Source: Thauera sp. GDN1
GTDB taxonomy: Bacteria; Pseudomonadota; Gammaproteobacteria; Burkholderiales; Rhodocyclaceae
Direction of reading: 5' to 3'
DNA: 64,000 nt
NCBI RefSeq assembly: GCF_029223545.1
Contig: NZ_CP097870.1
Location: forward strand, 2,046,001-2,110,000
Positions within the stretch are counted from its first letter, which is position 1; every line of letters starts with the position of its first letter. The notes under the pieces are model-generated. The model worked only from the letters and a program-made list of their open reading frames with translations, ran no database searches and was not told where the DNA came from. The position numbers and the translations under genes were made by a program. Positions 8,379 to 17,658 of this stretch are shown here, one piece after another.

Positions 8379-9254
8379 TTACAGCAGGTCGATCGGGATC
8401 TTCAGGTAACGGACGCCGTTGTCCTCCGCCGGCGGCAGATTGCCGGCACGCACATTGACCTGGATCGCCGGCAGGATCAGCGTCGGCATGGCGAGCGTGC
8501 GGTCGCGCGCGGTGCGCATGGCTACGAAGTCGGCCTCGGCCACCCCGTCATGGACGTGGATGTTCTTCGCCCGCTGCTCGGCCACCGTGGTTTCCCACAC
8601 CGGCGCGCGGTCGTCGGGCGGATAGTCGTGGCACAGGTGCAGGCGTGTCTCGGGCGGTAGCGATAGCAGCTTGCGGATCGAGCGGAACAGCGTGGCCGCG
8701 TCCCCGCCGGGGAAGTCGCAGCGCGCGGTGCCGTAGTCGGGCATGAACAGGGTGTCGCCGACGAAGGCGTCCTGGCCGACGACGTAGGTCAGGCAGGCCG
8801 GCGTGTGGCCGGGCGTATGCATCACCTCGACCTCGAGCTCGCCGATGCGGAAGCGCTCGCCGTCCTCGAACAGGTGGTCGAACTCGGCGCCATCGCTGTT
8901 CATGTCCCTGGCGTTGAAGACGTCCTTGAACACGGCCTGCACCTGGCGGATGTGCACGCCGATGGCGATCCTGCCGCCGAGCTGTCGCTTCAGATAGGGC
9001 GCAGCCGACAGGTGGTCGGCGTGGGCGTGGGTCTCGAGCACCCAGTCCACGTGCAGCCCCGCTTGACGCACGTAGGCGATGACTGCGTCGGCGGAGGCGC
9101 GCGAGGTGCGCCCCGACTTTGGATCGTAGTCGAGCACGCTGTCGATGATCGCGGCGCGCGCCGTCGCGGGGTCGGACACGACGTGGGTGACGGTATTGGT
9201 GGCCGCGTCGAAGAAGGACCGGATGTCTGCCTGGGGCATGGGGGCGCTGCTCAT
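8379..9254 (-). CDS. Persulfide dioxygenase-like MBL-fold protein
   Basis: Metallo-beta-lactamase-fold protein of the ETHE1/Blh persulfide dioxygenase group, which oxidises glutathione persulfide to sulfite using one Fe(II). The 291-residue product has THAHADHLSAAPYL (His76, His78, Asp80, His81), HTPGHTPACL (His150), GDTLFMPDYGTARCDFPGG (Asp167, with the PDYGTARCDFPGG block typical of this group) and CHDYPP (His209). It is transcribed just after the TehA-like gene and ahead of the SQR-like gene, so the locus would convert sulfide to persulfide to sulfite. The chosen start gives MSSAPMPQAD; a second ATG six codons in is also possible. A plain glyoxalase II is less likely because of the PDYGTARCDFPGG block. 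Confidence 0.88.
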   Translation of the reverse strand: MSSAPMPQADIRSFFDAATNTVTHVVSDPATARAAIIDSVLDYDPKSGRTSRASADAVIAYVRQAGLHVDWVLETHAHADHLSAAPYLKRQLGGRIAIGVHIRQVQAVFKDVFNARDMNSDGAEFDHLFEDGERFRIGELEVEVMHTPGHTPACLTYVVGQDAFVGDTLFMPDYGTARCDFPGGDAATLFRSIRKLLSLPPETRLHLCHDYPPDDRAPVWETTVAEQRAKNIHVHDGVAEADFVAMRTARDRTLAMPTLILPAIQVNVRAGNLPPAEDNGVRYLKIPIDLL

Positions 9255-9279
9255 GTCGGCTCGTGGCGGGGTGCAGCGC

Positions 9280-9930
9280 TCACTCGGGTACGCAGATCTG
9301 TTTTCGGCTGGCGGCGAGCAGGGTCTTGAAGGCCAGCAGCGCGACGACGCCGCTCAGTACCGCGAGCATCAGCCATGATAGTCCCGCGTAGAACACCTGG
9401 CCGCTGCGGGCACTCATCTCGAAGGTGGCGATCGGCACGATGATGTTGCCCACGACCGGGATGAACCAGGCCGGGTTGGCGTGCTTGATGTCGTAGTGGG
9501 TGTGATGGATCCAGCTGCTCATGGCGAACAGCGTGAAAATGAGATGCACCGCGGCACCGATGCCCCACATCCATCGCGCGCCGGCCGGGGCATCCTGCGC
9601 CCAGCCGATCGACAGCAGCAGCAGGCCGATGGAGATGGCGGGGAAGAAGTTCAGGCGTATCGGATGGGCGCGGTCGGCCTTCACCGCCTCGGGGTGTCGC
9701 AGCAGCTTGGCGCCGTACATCAGCAGCAGGAACAGGTACAGCGCGCTCGCCAGCCAGCGCAGCGCGACGCCGATCTCGACCGGCACGCCGCCGGTGTGAT
9801 GGGCCTTGAGCCAGGCGATAGTGAGGCCCGCAATGCCCATCACGGTGGAGAACAGGGCGACCGGGAAATGCGCCAGCCGTACGTGATGCGACGTCGTAGC
9901 GGTCGAGGTGGCGGAAGCGTTGGCGTGCAT
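9280..9930 (-). CDS. Short TehA/SLAC1-family membrane protein (tellurite-resistance/dicarboxylate transporter family)
   Basis: A 216-residue protein with about six predicted membrane helices. The sequence matches the N-terminal part of the SLAC1/TehA/TDT family: RLAHFPVALFSTVMGIAGLTIAW near the start, LNFFPAISIGLLLLS in the middle and NPAWFIPVVGNIIVPIA at about residues 150-166. Full-length members have ten helices and over 300 residues; this one stops after a sixth helix with a short polar tail, 25 bp before the PDO start. I see no continuation in another frame, so it is either a naturally short form or a deletion product. Yeast Ssu1 of this family exports sulfite, so next to PDO a role in sulfite export is plausible. 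A -24/-12 promoter lies upstream. Confidence 0.75.
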   Translation of the reverse strand: MHANASATSTATTSHHVRLAHFPVALFSTVMGIAGLTIAWLKAHHTGGVPVEIGVALRWLASALYLFLLLMYGAKLLRHPEAVKADRAHPIRLNFFPAISIGLLLLSIGWAQDAPAGARWMWGIGAAVHLIFTLFAMSSWIHHTHYDIKHANPAWFIPVVGNIIVPIATFEMSARSGQVFYAGLSWLMLAVLSGVVALLAFKTLLAASRKQICVPE

Positions 9931-9973
9931 GCGTCGTCCTTGCCGAGAGGGCCTATCAATGGGAGTGAGCGCA

Positions 9974-9988
9974 GCAAACTACGTGCCA
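9974..9988 (-). promoter_or_regulatory. Sigma-54 (-24/-12) promoter of the tehA-pdo operon
   Basis: The minus strand reads TGGCACGTAGTTTGC, a full match to the RpoN consensus TGGCAC-N5-TTGC. Transcription would begin near 9962, about 30 nt before the TehA-like start, and AAGGACG serves as a ribosome site upstream of that ATG. It needs an enhancer-binding activator; fisR, about 3.6 kb away, is the obvious candidate. Confidence 0.8.
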
Positions 9989-10168
9989 TCGCCGGGCAAT
10001 GTCCAGAGTGCCGAATAAAGTTAAATAAAATCAGTGGAAAGGAAGTACTCTTCGGTGATCCTCAGTCCTGCCTCGACGGGTTGTGCGCTGCCATGCGTCA
10101 CCGACTGTGGCATTCATGTCAGCTCGCGAGTGGCGGCGCGACCTTGATCATCCGCCACTCGCCCCTGC

Positions 10169-12223
10169 TCAGAACGCGAGCTTCACGCCGACCGTGAGGT
10201 TGCGGCCATCGAGCGGCGCAGCGTTCTTGATGAACGAGGTGTGCGCGTAGGCCAGCTGGTTGCCGAGGTTGTTGCCCTTGACGTAGAGCTGCCAGGGCGT
10301 GCCCTTGTAGAGGCCGCCGTAGCTCAGGCCGACACTGACCATGTTGTAGCCTGGCGTCTCAAGCTCGAACTCGGCGATATCGTCCTGGCGACCGACGCGA
10401 TAGACCTCGGCCTCGGCACGCCAGGCGTTCCATTTGGCATCCAGCCGCAGGCCGACGCGATGTGCCGGGATGCGCGGCAGGTCGCGGTCGCCGTCGCCGG
10501 CCTCGAGCTTGGCGCGCACGTAGTCGCCGAACAGGGTCAGGCCGAAGGTGGCGTCGAGCTGCTGGCGGATGGCGCCCTCGATGCCGGTGAAGCTGGCGTC
10601 GCGCTGGGCGTACTCGATGAGCTGGAAGTCCTCGTAGGCGTCGAGCGTGCGGGCGTGGATGTAGTCGTCGATGCGGTTGTGGAACACGCTGACGGAGAAG
10701 GTGGTGGGACCGGCGAGCTTGCGCAGCGTCAGGTCGACGTTGTTGGCCGTTTCCGCCTTCAGCTCGGGGGTGCCGCGTTCCCAGGTGCTGGTCGCCATGT
10801 GCAGGCCGCGCGCATAGAGCTCCTCGGCCGTCGGCAGGCGCCGGGTGCGGGACAGCGTCATGCCCAGGCTGTACTGCGGGGCGAAGTCCCACACCGCGCC
10901 CAGCGACACGGAGTTGCCATGGTGGTTGCGGTCGCGCTGGGTGCTGCTGTCAACTTCGATGTCCTGCCATTCGTGACGCAGGCCGGCTTCGAAGCGCCAG
11001 TCGGCCAGGGTGTATTCCTCGATCACGAAGGCCGCGTGCTTGATCGTCACGGTGGGGGGCACATAGGCTTCGTCGCCATCGGCGTGGAAGTCGCGGCGGC
11101 CCGTCTGCAGGCCCATCACGCCGCGCCAGCCGCCGAGCGGCGCATGTTCGAGTTCGACGCGGGCATCGCTGGCCTTGCTGCGGAACCGGGTGCCGACGCT
11201 GTCGATCCCTTCGTCCTGCTCGATCTCGTCGTGGCCGTAATCGGTGTAGGACGCGCGCAGGCGGGCGCGGGTGAAGCCGGCGAAGGGCTCCAGCAGTTCG
11301 CCGCGCAGGTCCCAGCGTTCGCTGTCGAGCTTCACGTACGGGGTGGCGCCGTGTTCGTCGTGTTCATGCTCGTGCCCGTCTTCCTCGCCGTGGAGGCCGC
11401 AATGCAGACGGTCGCCGTCCGGGTGGCAGGCCTCGTATTCATCGCTGTGCCCGGGTAGCCCGTACTCGTTCTGTTGACGGGTATAGGCGAGGCCGAGATA
11501 GCCGCGTGCGCCCACCCATGACACGCCGAGGCTGCTGGTCTCGGTCTGGTTGTGGCTGCCGTCGACCCGGCTGTGGTCCCAGCCGCTGCCGACACGGTAG
11601 TCGCGCGCGTCGCGCTTGAGCCCTTCGGCGTGGAAGGCGAGGTTGCCGCTGCCCGCGGTGACTTCGAACGCGCCGGCGACGCCATTCGCGACACTGTCGG
11701 CGCGCAGTTCCACGCTGCCTTCGACCCCGCGTTCGGGGACCGCGGTGGGGACGCGCTTGTCGAGCACATTCACCACGCCGCCGATCGCGCCGCCGCCATA
11801 GGCCAGCGCGGACGGGCCGCGCAGCACCTCGATCTGTTCGCTCAGTATCGGTTCGAGCGCCACTGCGTGGTCGGGGCTGATCGTGGATGCGTCCATGATC
11901 TCGCTGCCGTCCGACAGCAGCTTGACGCGCGGACCATCCATGCCGCGGATGATGGGCCGGCTGGCGCCAGCGCCGAAGTGGCTGGCGGCGATGCCGGGTT
12001 CGCCGGCCAGCGTCTCGCCGAGCGTGGCGGCACGACGGCGCACGAGTTCGTCGCCGGCGAGCACGCTGACCGGGGTGCTCATCTGATCGCTGCCGAGCGC
12101 GAGCGCGCTGGCCGAGACCGTGACCGGGGCAAGCGCGGTGTCGTCCGCGTACGCGACGGCGGGCCCGAAAGCGAGGGCGAGGCTCAGCATGAGCGGGGTG
12201 GGGGTGGTTTGAAGCCTGGACAT
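10169..12223 (-). CDS. TonB-dependent outer-membrane receptor with His-rich loop (ZnuD-like)
   Basis: Outer-membrane active transporter powered by TonB. The start at 12223 gives MSRLQTTPTPLMLSLALAFG, a clear signal peptide ending AYA-DD, preceded by AAGGAAG; a longer frame adds 29 implausible residues. The plug domain spans about residues 40-155 (PIIRGMDGPRVKLLSDG, QIEVLRGPSALAYGGGAIGGVVNVLD), followed by a 22-strand-type barrel ending in LTVGVKLAF with the C-terminal Phe expected for BAM recognition. Between barrel strands, at about 265-292, is a loop with two Cys and many His (CHPDGDRLHCGLHG, then GHEHEHDEHG), as in the zinc receptor ZnuD. Zinc is the best guess; copper is possible. The neighbouring small protein also carries possible metal ligands. 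Confidence 0.85.
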   Translation of the reverse strand: MSRLQTTPTPLMLSLALAFGPAVAYADDTALAPVTVSASALALGSDQMSTPVSVLAGDELVRRRAATLGETLAGEPGIAASHFGAGASRPIIRGMDGPRVKLLSDGSEIMDASTISPDHAVALEPILSEQIEVLRGPSALAYGGGAIGGVVNVLDKRVPTAVPERGVEGSVELRADSVANGVAGAFEVTAGSGNLAFHAEGLKRDARDYRVGSGWDHSRVDGSHNQTETSSLGVSWVGARGYLGLAYTRQQNEYGLPGHSDEYEACHPDGDRLHCGLHGEEDGHEHEHDEHGATPYVKLDSERWDLRGELLEPFAGFTRARLRASYTDYGHDEIEQDEGIDSVGTRFRSKASDARVELEHAPLGGWRGVMGLQTGRRDFHADGDEAYVPPTVTIKHAAFVIEEYTLADWRFEAGLRHEWQDIEVDSSTQRDRNHHGNSVSLGAVWDFAPQYSLGMTLSRTRRLPTAEELYARGLHMATSTWERGTPELKAETANNVDLTLRKLAGPTTFSVSVFHNRIDDYIHARTLDAYEDFQLIEYAQRDASFTGIEGAIRQQLDATFGLTLFGDYVRAKLEAGDGDRDLPRIPAHRVGLRLDAKWNAWRAEAEVYRVGRQDDIAEFELETPGYNMVSVGLSYGGLYKGTPWQLYVKGNNLGNQLAYAHTSFIKNAAPLDGRNLTVGVKLAF

Positions 12224-12333
12224 CGGTGTTCTTCCTTCGTGTTTGGTTTGCGCAAGGCAAGGGCCGTCCTTCGTCCGGGCAAGCGCACCGGGCGGGACGA
12301 CGTCATGCATGCCGGGTCACGGACCCGACGGTT

Positions 12334-12798
12334 TCAGTGGGCGATGTGGCGAAGGGCCGATGAGGGCGGCGCGCGGCAGCGCGGCCGCAGTGGGCTGCAG
12401 GCCGACGCGGCCGGAGGGAGGGCGACGGGCGGGGACGCGGCGCCGTGGTCGTCGAAGCTGAAGGACTTCGGCGCGGCCGCAGGAAGATCGAGCGCGGCGA
12501 GCGCCAGGCATTCGAGGCAGACGGCGTCGGCCTGGCGCTCTTCTTCTGCGCCAGGCGACGCGCCGTTCGCCACCGTGTCCGCGAGGGCCTGGGTTGGCCC
12601 GCGGAGGTGGGACAGGGTGTGCGCGTGCACCTCGATCTGCAGAGCGAGCAGCGCGAGCACCAATACGAGCAGCAGCGCCCGGCCGGCATGCGCGTGACCA
12701 TCGCGGATGCCGTGGGCGAGTCGGCGGGGGTGCGGAAGGGACAGGAGGAAAGCACGCGGCCCGGCGCGGGGCCGGGGCGCGGATGCGGCGCAGGACAT
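12334..12798 (-). CDS. Small membrane-anchored protein with CxxC motif, upstream of the TonB receptor
   Basis: A 154-residue hypothetical protein with one strong hydrophobic helix (residues about 41-57), a His-containing segment EVHAHTLSHL right after it, CLEC at 94-97, then a Pro/Ala-rich tail ending RHIAH. The arrangement recalls DUF2946-type proteins found beside metal-uptake TonB receptors, but I cannot confirm the family. It ends about 110 bp before the receptor start on the same strand, so a shared operon is likely. The start is uncertain: the first 35 residues are Arg/Pro-rich and an internal start nearer the helix is possible. A palindrome (12821-12851) lies just upstream. Confidence 0.6.
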   Translation of the reverse strand: MSCAASAPRPRAGPRAFLLSLPHPRRLAHGIRDGHAHAGRALLLVLVLALLALQIEVHAHTLSHLRGPTQALADTVANGASPGAEEERQADAVCLECLALAALDLPAAAPKSFSFDDHGAASPPVALPPAASACSPLRPRCRAPPSSALRHIAH

Positions 12799-12820
12799 CG
12801 CCGCATTCTAGGGTGAGGCG

Positions 12821-12851
12821 CCCTCTATAGCAACAAAGTTGCAATAGAGGG
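12821..12851. promoter_or_regulatory. 31-nt palindrome upstream of the CxxC protein/TonB receptor genes
   Basis: The arms CCCTCTATAGCAAC (12821-12834) and GTTGCAATAGAGGG (12838-12851) pair with one mismatch around AAA. It lies between the dsrE-like stop and the CxxC-protein start. There is no T run on either side, so an operator for the metal-uptake pair (for example a Zur- or MerR-type regulator) is at least as likely as a terminator of the dsrE-like gene. The bound factor cannot be named from sequence. Confidence 0.5.
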
Positions 12852-12856
12852 TTTGA

Positions 12857-13273
12857 TCAGAATCCGATGACCTTGCGGTTCGTCTCCAGCAGGGCGGCGC
12901 CCATGTCGGCCGGCTTGGCCGGCTTGATGCCGTCCTTCAGGTCTTCGGGCTTCTTGCCGCTGTTGGGCAGGTAGAGCGCGCACACCGAGGCGGTGGCTCC
13001 CTTCTTCAGCGCGCCATCGAGCAACTGCGCCGGTGTCACGTTGTTGGGCTTGAGCGCTTCGCCGCCGGCACCCTTGAGTGCGAGGTCGCCGGCGTGATCG
13101 CACAGCAGGATGTCGACCTGTGCGCCCTGTTCCTGCATCTGGTTGGCCAGCACCATGGCCATGCCCTGGGTCATCGGACTCTGGGCGTTGAGGACCACGG
13201 TGACTTCGGGCTTGTCGGCGAGCGCTGCGGTGGAGCCGAGGGCAATGGCGAGGGCGAGGAGGGTTTTCTTCAT
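12857..13273 (-). CDS. Periplasmic DsrE/DsrF-like sulfur-relay protein
   Basis: A 138-residue DsrE-fold protein. The start at 13273 follows GAAGGA and gives MKKTLLALAIALGSTAALA, a signal peptide cut before Asp20; a longer frame is spurious. DsrE proteins carry persulfide sulfur on cysteine. Here Cys58 (ILLCDHAGDLAL) and Cys98 (SVCALYLPNSG) are the candidate carriers, and the fold elements EVTVVLNAQ, GMAMVLANQ and LLDGALKKGATASVC match the family. Export would place it in the periplasm with the SQR. A full sigma-54 promoter lies 124 nt upstream and fisR is divergent, so it is probably induced by sulfide or persulfide. Confidence 0.88.
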   Translation of the reverse strand: MKKTLLALAIALGSTAALADKPEVTVVLNAQSPMTQGMAMVLANQMQEQGAQVDILLCDHAGDLALKGAGGEALKPNNVTPAQLLDGALKKGATASVCALYLPNSGKKPEDLKDGIKPAKPADMGAALLETNRKVIGF

Positions 13274-13396
13274 GGTGGCGTCCTTCGGGAGTCGGTAGGC
13301 GGGAATGCAGCGCGTCGTCGCGATCGGCGTGCGGGATGGGAGGGGCTGTGTTGCAGCGCGTGGGGCGTGGTCGAAATCGGCCGTGACGCAGCTGAC

Positions 13397-13411
13397 GCAA
13401 TCGGCGTGCCA
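13397..13411 (-). promoter_or_regulatory. Sigma-54 (-24/-12) promoter of the dsrE-like gene
   Basis: The minus strand reads TGGCACGCCGATTGC, an exact match to TGGCAC-N5-TTGC. Predicted transcription start is near 13385, leaving a leader of about 110 nt before the dsrE-like ATG. The activator gene fisR diverges from the same region and a palindromic candidate enhancer lies about 135-170 bp upstream, a normal distance for a sigma-54 activator. Confidence 0.85.
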
Positions 13412-13543
13412 TGTTGTAGCCATGTGCTACGGCGGGCGCGGCGCAAATCCGACTGCGGGCTGCCGCGCCGCGCTGCTGGCCAGTGCCGGGGTCGCCCGGG
13501 AGCCGGGTGATTCCGAATGGCTTGGACAAGGCCATTGACGAGC

Positions 13544-13572
13544 GTGCTGTCAGCACGACAGACTGCTGGCAG
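13544..13572. promoter_or_regulatory. Candidate FisR enhancer (UAS) palindromes
   Basis: GTGCTGTCAGCAC (13544-13556) is a palindrome with 5-bp arms, followed at once by CTGCTGGCAG (13563-13572), another palindrome. They lie about 135-170 bp upstream of the sigma-54 promoter of the dsrE-like gene and 25-50 bp upstream of the fisR start. Similar GACTG...GGCA words occur upstream of the other two sigma-54 promoters (10103-10112 and 15040-15056). Assignment to FisR is inference. Confidence 0.4.
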
Positions 13573-13596
13573 AACGTCCGCCATTGGTGACAGATC

Positions 13597-15000
<1,404 letters not shown>

Positions 15001-15441
15001 TCGGGCGCCGCGATCGCGCCCGGAGCGGGCGGCTGCCATGACTGCCGGATTGGCAGAGAAAAGTCCAACCCGGCAGCCGATGGCAGTGGATGGCGCCCGG
15101 GCGCGGAGCAGAAGTGGCTTGTCTGCGGGGGTAGGAATGGCTGGCATGGCCTTTGCTTAAAGATCCATGTGCGAAGCAGGGTCGAGTCGCGAACGCTGCG
15201 TGATCGTCCCCCCTCAACGGTCTTGCCCCCGGCAGTGTCGGCGCGATGGAACTCTCCGGCCCGCTTCGCCTTTTTCCCCGTCTGCAGTGCGGCGCCAGCC
15301 GGGTGTCTCGCCGCGTGGGGTCCATTCGCCTGCCTCAGGTGGGCGTGCTGAGCCACGTTTGCGCCGGGTCAAGGCGGTTGCGCTCCGGTCGGGCACACTG
15401 CGTGCCCTTCGCCGCATTCATCGCATCGCAGCCCGACCACC
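15001..15441. other. 441-bp gene-free region with a sigma-54 promoter
   Basis: Between fisR and the radical SAM gene, both on the plus strand. It contains an inverted repeat CTGCC-N5-GGCAG (15042-15056), the sigma-54-type promoter at 15142-15156, then about 275 nt without a convincing reading frame; a 60-codon GTG frame from 15169 has no ribosome site and unconvincing codon use. A T run (15271-15275, GCCTTTTTCC) follows a weak stem. It could be a long leader for the downstream gene or a small RNA. Confidence 0.5.
15142..15156 (+). promoter_or_regulatory. Sigma-54 (-24/-12) promoter downstream of fisR
   Basis: Plus strand TGGCATGGCCTTTGC, preceded by C and followed by TT, fits YTGGCAYG-N4-TTGCW with one change (C to T) in the -24 box. 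Predicted transcription start is near 15167. The next annotated gene begins at 15442, so the first product of this promoter is a 275-nt gene-free segment. Confidence 0.65.
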
Positions 15442-16449
15442 ATGCTCGTCCGCCCCGACCGCCCATCCGACCATCCATCCGCGACCTCCTTGGCGGAGGC
15501 GTCGGGATCGCCCTTCGGCGCGCGGCGCTACAACGCCTGGAACGATCATGTCCGGCGGCAACATGGCGGGCGCGTGCAGAAGGTCTCGGTGGCGGCGGGC
15601 TTCACCTGCCCCAATCGCGACGGCGCGCTCGGCGCCGGTGGCTGCACCTTCTGCAACAACGCCGGCTTCACCCCGGGCTATCTCGATCGCCGCGACGGCA
15701 TCCACGCCCAGATCGACACCGGACTTGGTTTTCTTGACCGGCGCTATCCGGGAACGCGGCATTTCATCGCCTATTTCCAGAGCTACAGCAATACCTATGG
15801 CGAGTTCGCGCGTCTGCGCGCCTGCTACGAGGAGGCGCTGTCGCATCCGCGGATCAGCGGGCTGGCGATCGGCACGCGGCCGGACTGCCTGCCCGACACC
15901 GTGCTCGACTATCTCGCCGAGCTCGCCGCCAGCCACATCATCGAGCTCGAGATCGGTATCGAGTCCTGTGACGACGCGGTGCTGCAGCGCGTGAATCGCG
16001 GCCACGACTTCGCCTGCAGCGTCGACGCGATCGAGCGCGCGGCGGCACGCGGGCTGGCGGTGACGGCGCACTTGATCCTCGGACTGCCGGGTGAGACGCG
16101 GGAGTCGATGCTCGACGGCGCCGCGCGGCTGTCGGCCTTGCCGCTCAAGGCGCTCAAGCTGCACCAGCTGCAGCTCGTGCGCGGGACGGCGATGGCGCGC
16201 GACTGGCAACGCGACCCGGCCAGCGTTCCGCTGCTGGACGAGGAGAGCTACATCGGCCTGCTGGCCGACTTCGTGGAGCGCCTGTCGCCCGACATCCTGC
16301 TGCAGCGCCTGGGCAGCGAGGTGCCGCCGACCCTGAAGCTGGCGCCGCAATGGAACATGCGCCTGTCCGAGCTGGCGCCCCGGCTGAGCGCCGAACTGGC
16401 CCGCCGCGGCAGTTGGCAGGGCGCGCGCTTCGCCACGCCCGCAGGCTGA
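15442..16449 (+). CDS. Radical SAM protein, YhcC family (TIGR01212)
   Basis: A 335-residue radical SAM enzyme. The 4Fe-4S cluster ligands are Cys56, Cys68 and Cys71 in FTCPNRDGALGAGGCTFCNN, the diagnostic long-spaced motif of the YhcC family, related to the Elp3-like SPASM-free group. Other family blocks are FQSYSNTYG (about 112-120), GLAIGTRPDCLP (about 140-151) and LEIGIESCDDAVLQRVNRGHD. The substrate of YhcC is not established. The start is the first in-frame ATG and has no clear ribosome site; the first 20 residues are poorly conserved in character, so a later start is possible. It may be transcribed from the sigma-54 promoter 286 nt upstream. Confidence 0.88.
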   Translation: MLVRPDRPSDHPSATSLAEASGSPFGARRYNAWNDHVRRQHGGRVQKVSVAAGFTCPNRDGALGAGGCTFCNNAGFTPGYLDRRDGIHAQIDTGLGFLDRRYPGTRHFIAYFQSYSNTYGEFARLRACYEEALSHPRISGLAIGTRPDCLPDTVLDYLAELAASHIIELEIGIESCDDAVLQRVNRGHDFACSVDAIERAAARGLAVTAHLILGLPGETRESMLDGAARLSALPLKALKLHQLQLVRGTAMARDWQRDPASVPLLDEESYIGLLADFVERLSPDILLQRLGSEVPPTLKLAPQWNMRLSELAPRLSAELARRGSWQGARFATPAG

Positions 16450-16462
16450 AGAGCGTAGTCGC

Positions 16463-16924
16463 CTATTTGCGGAAGTCGCGGTGGCAGGCCTTGCAGCTGT
16501 CCTGCGCGGCCGCATAGGCGGTACGCACGGCGGCCTCGTTGCGTTCAGCCGCTGCGGCGAGCAGGCGCTCGGAGGCGGTGGCGAACGCCTGGCGGCGCTG
16601 ATCGAATTCCGCGGGCTTCTCCCATACGGCCGGCTTGGCCTTGGTCGGGGGGTAGTTGGTGTCGGCGCCGAAGTGCGACCACGGCGCGTCGCGCAGGCGA
16701 CCGAACTCGTCCGCCAGCCGCGCGAAGGCGTCGGCGTCGTAGCGCTTGTCCTTGAGCATCGTGCCCATCGGTTCGAAGCTGCGCAGGATCGCCTTGAAGG
16801 CTTCCCGGCGCTTGGTGACGGGCTGCTCGGGATGAGTGTCGGCGACTTCGCTGGAACAGCCGGCGAGGATGAGGACGGACAGGGCGGCGAGGGCGAGACG
16901 GGTGGCGAACTTCGTTCGGGGCAT
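16463..16924 (-). CDS. Lipoprotein cytochrome c' (class II, C-terminal CKACH)
   Basis: Periplasmic electron-transfer or gas-binding haem protein. From the ATG at 16924 it is 153 residues: MPRTKFATRLALAALSVLILAGC is a lipoprotein signal with LAGC lipobox (Cys about 23), followed by a four-helix-bundle-type sequence and the haem motif CKACHRDF at the extreme C terminus, as in cytochromes c'. The family's N-terminal motif is present as REAFKAILRSFEPMGTMLKDKRYDADAFA. An alternative ATG four codons upstream lacks a ribosome site, while GGA precedes the chosen one. Its end faces the radical SAM gene 13 bp away. Possible roles are NO or peroxide handling or electron transfer; none is shown directly. 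Confidence 0.82.
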   Translation of the reverse strand: MPRTKFATRLALAALSVLILAGCSSEVADTHPEQPVTKRREAFKAILRSFEPMGTMLKDKRYDADAFARLADEFGRLRDAPWSHFGADTNYPPTKAKPAVWEKPAEFDQRRQAFATASERLLAAAAERNEAAVRTAYAAAQDSCKACHRDFRK

Positions 16925-17187
16925 CGTTGAGTCCATTTTTGGCGTTGTGTGTGCGGTCGGGTGGCGGTGCGAGCATGCGCGGCTGGAAACTGTGATTCCG
17001 GGGCAAGCAGTGTCGCGCTCGATGCAGCCACGAAGACGGGACGGAGTTTAAGGGATGCGGTGCAGCAATAAAGTTCCGTTGGCAGCGAACGATCCACGCA
17101 TCCGCCCGTGCTTGATCCACTTCAATGCCGGCTGGCGTGCGCGGGACTAGCATGGGGTCCGTACGATTTTCCGTCCGGAGACCCCGC

Positions 17188-17658
17188 ATGCGTTCCACCC
17201 TTGTTGCCGCCTCGCTGGCGTTCGCCGCTCTCATCGCCGGCCCGGTGCCGGCGCTTGCCGACGCTGATGCGCGTACGTCGCCGAAATTGCAGTCGCCCGC
17301 CGATCAGCTGCCACGTCCGACCGACGAGGCGCTGCGCACGGCGATGAGCGCGCTGCGCGATACGGTCGATGACCGCCTGCGCGCCGACGCGACCCAGCCG
17401 ATGGCGGAAGCGGACTATGTGGCGCTCGCCGCCGAGATCGACCGCCAGCTCGCTGCGATCACTGCCGGACGCGACTTCCACAGTCGCGCCGGGCGGCATC
17501 TGCAATGGACGCTGGGCGACATCGGCGACGGCGCGGGGCTGATGCGCACCGCCCCGCGCGTGGCGGGCAAGCGCCTGGGTTTCCTGCGCGTGGTCGAAAC
17601 CCTGAACTTCTACGGCCGCGAATACGATCACCCGGGCTGGGTGGCGCTCAAGCCCTGA
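17188..17658 (+). CDS. Small secreted protein of unknown function
   Basis: From the ATG at 17188, preceded by CCGGAG, the product has 156 residues: MRSTLVAASLAFAALIAGPVPALA is a signal peptide, and the mature part is mainly helical with RHLQWTLGDIGDGAGLMRT and RLGFLRVVETLNFYGREYDHPGW near the end. I recognise no metal or haem motif and no Cys in the mature chain. A longer frame from 17125 would bury the signal peptide and is rejected. Its last 11 bp overlap the 3' end of pgi on the other strand. Function unknown; periplasmic. Confidence 0.72.
   Translation: MRSTLVAASLAFAALIAGPVPALADADARTSPKLQSPADQLPRPTDEALRTAMSALRDTVDDRLRADATQPMAEADYVALAAEIDRQLAAITAGRDFHSRAGRHLQWTLGDIGDGAGLMRTAPRVAGKRLGFLRVVETLNFYGREYDHPGWVALKP

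Larger units (their letters stand above)
13274..13596. other. Divergent control region between dsrE-like gene and fisR
   Basis: 323 bp without a gene. It holds a sigma-54 promoter facing the dsrE-like gene (13397-13411), a short inverted repeat GTAGC/GCTAC at 13416-13430, and a palindrome cluster near 13544-13572 that could be the FisR enhancer. I do not see a clear sigma-70 promoter for fisR itself. Confidence 0.6.

Noticed and set aside
12821..12851. Rho-independent terminator at the 31-nt palindrome
   Set aside because: No T run follows the stem on either strand, so an operator is at least equally likely.
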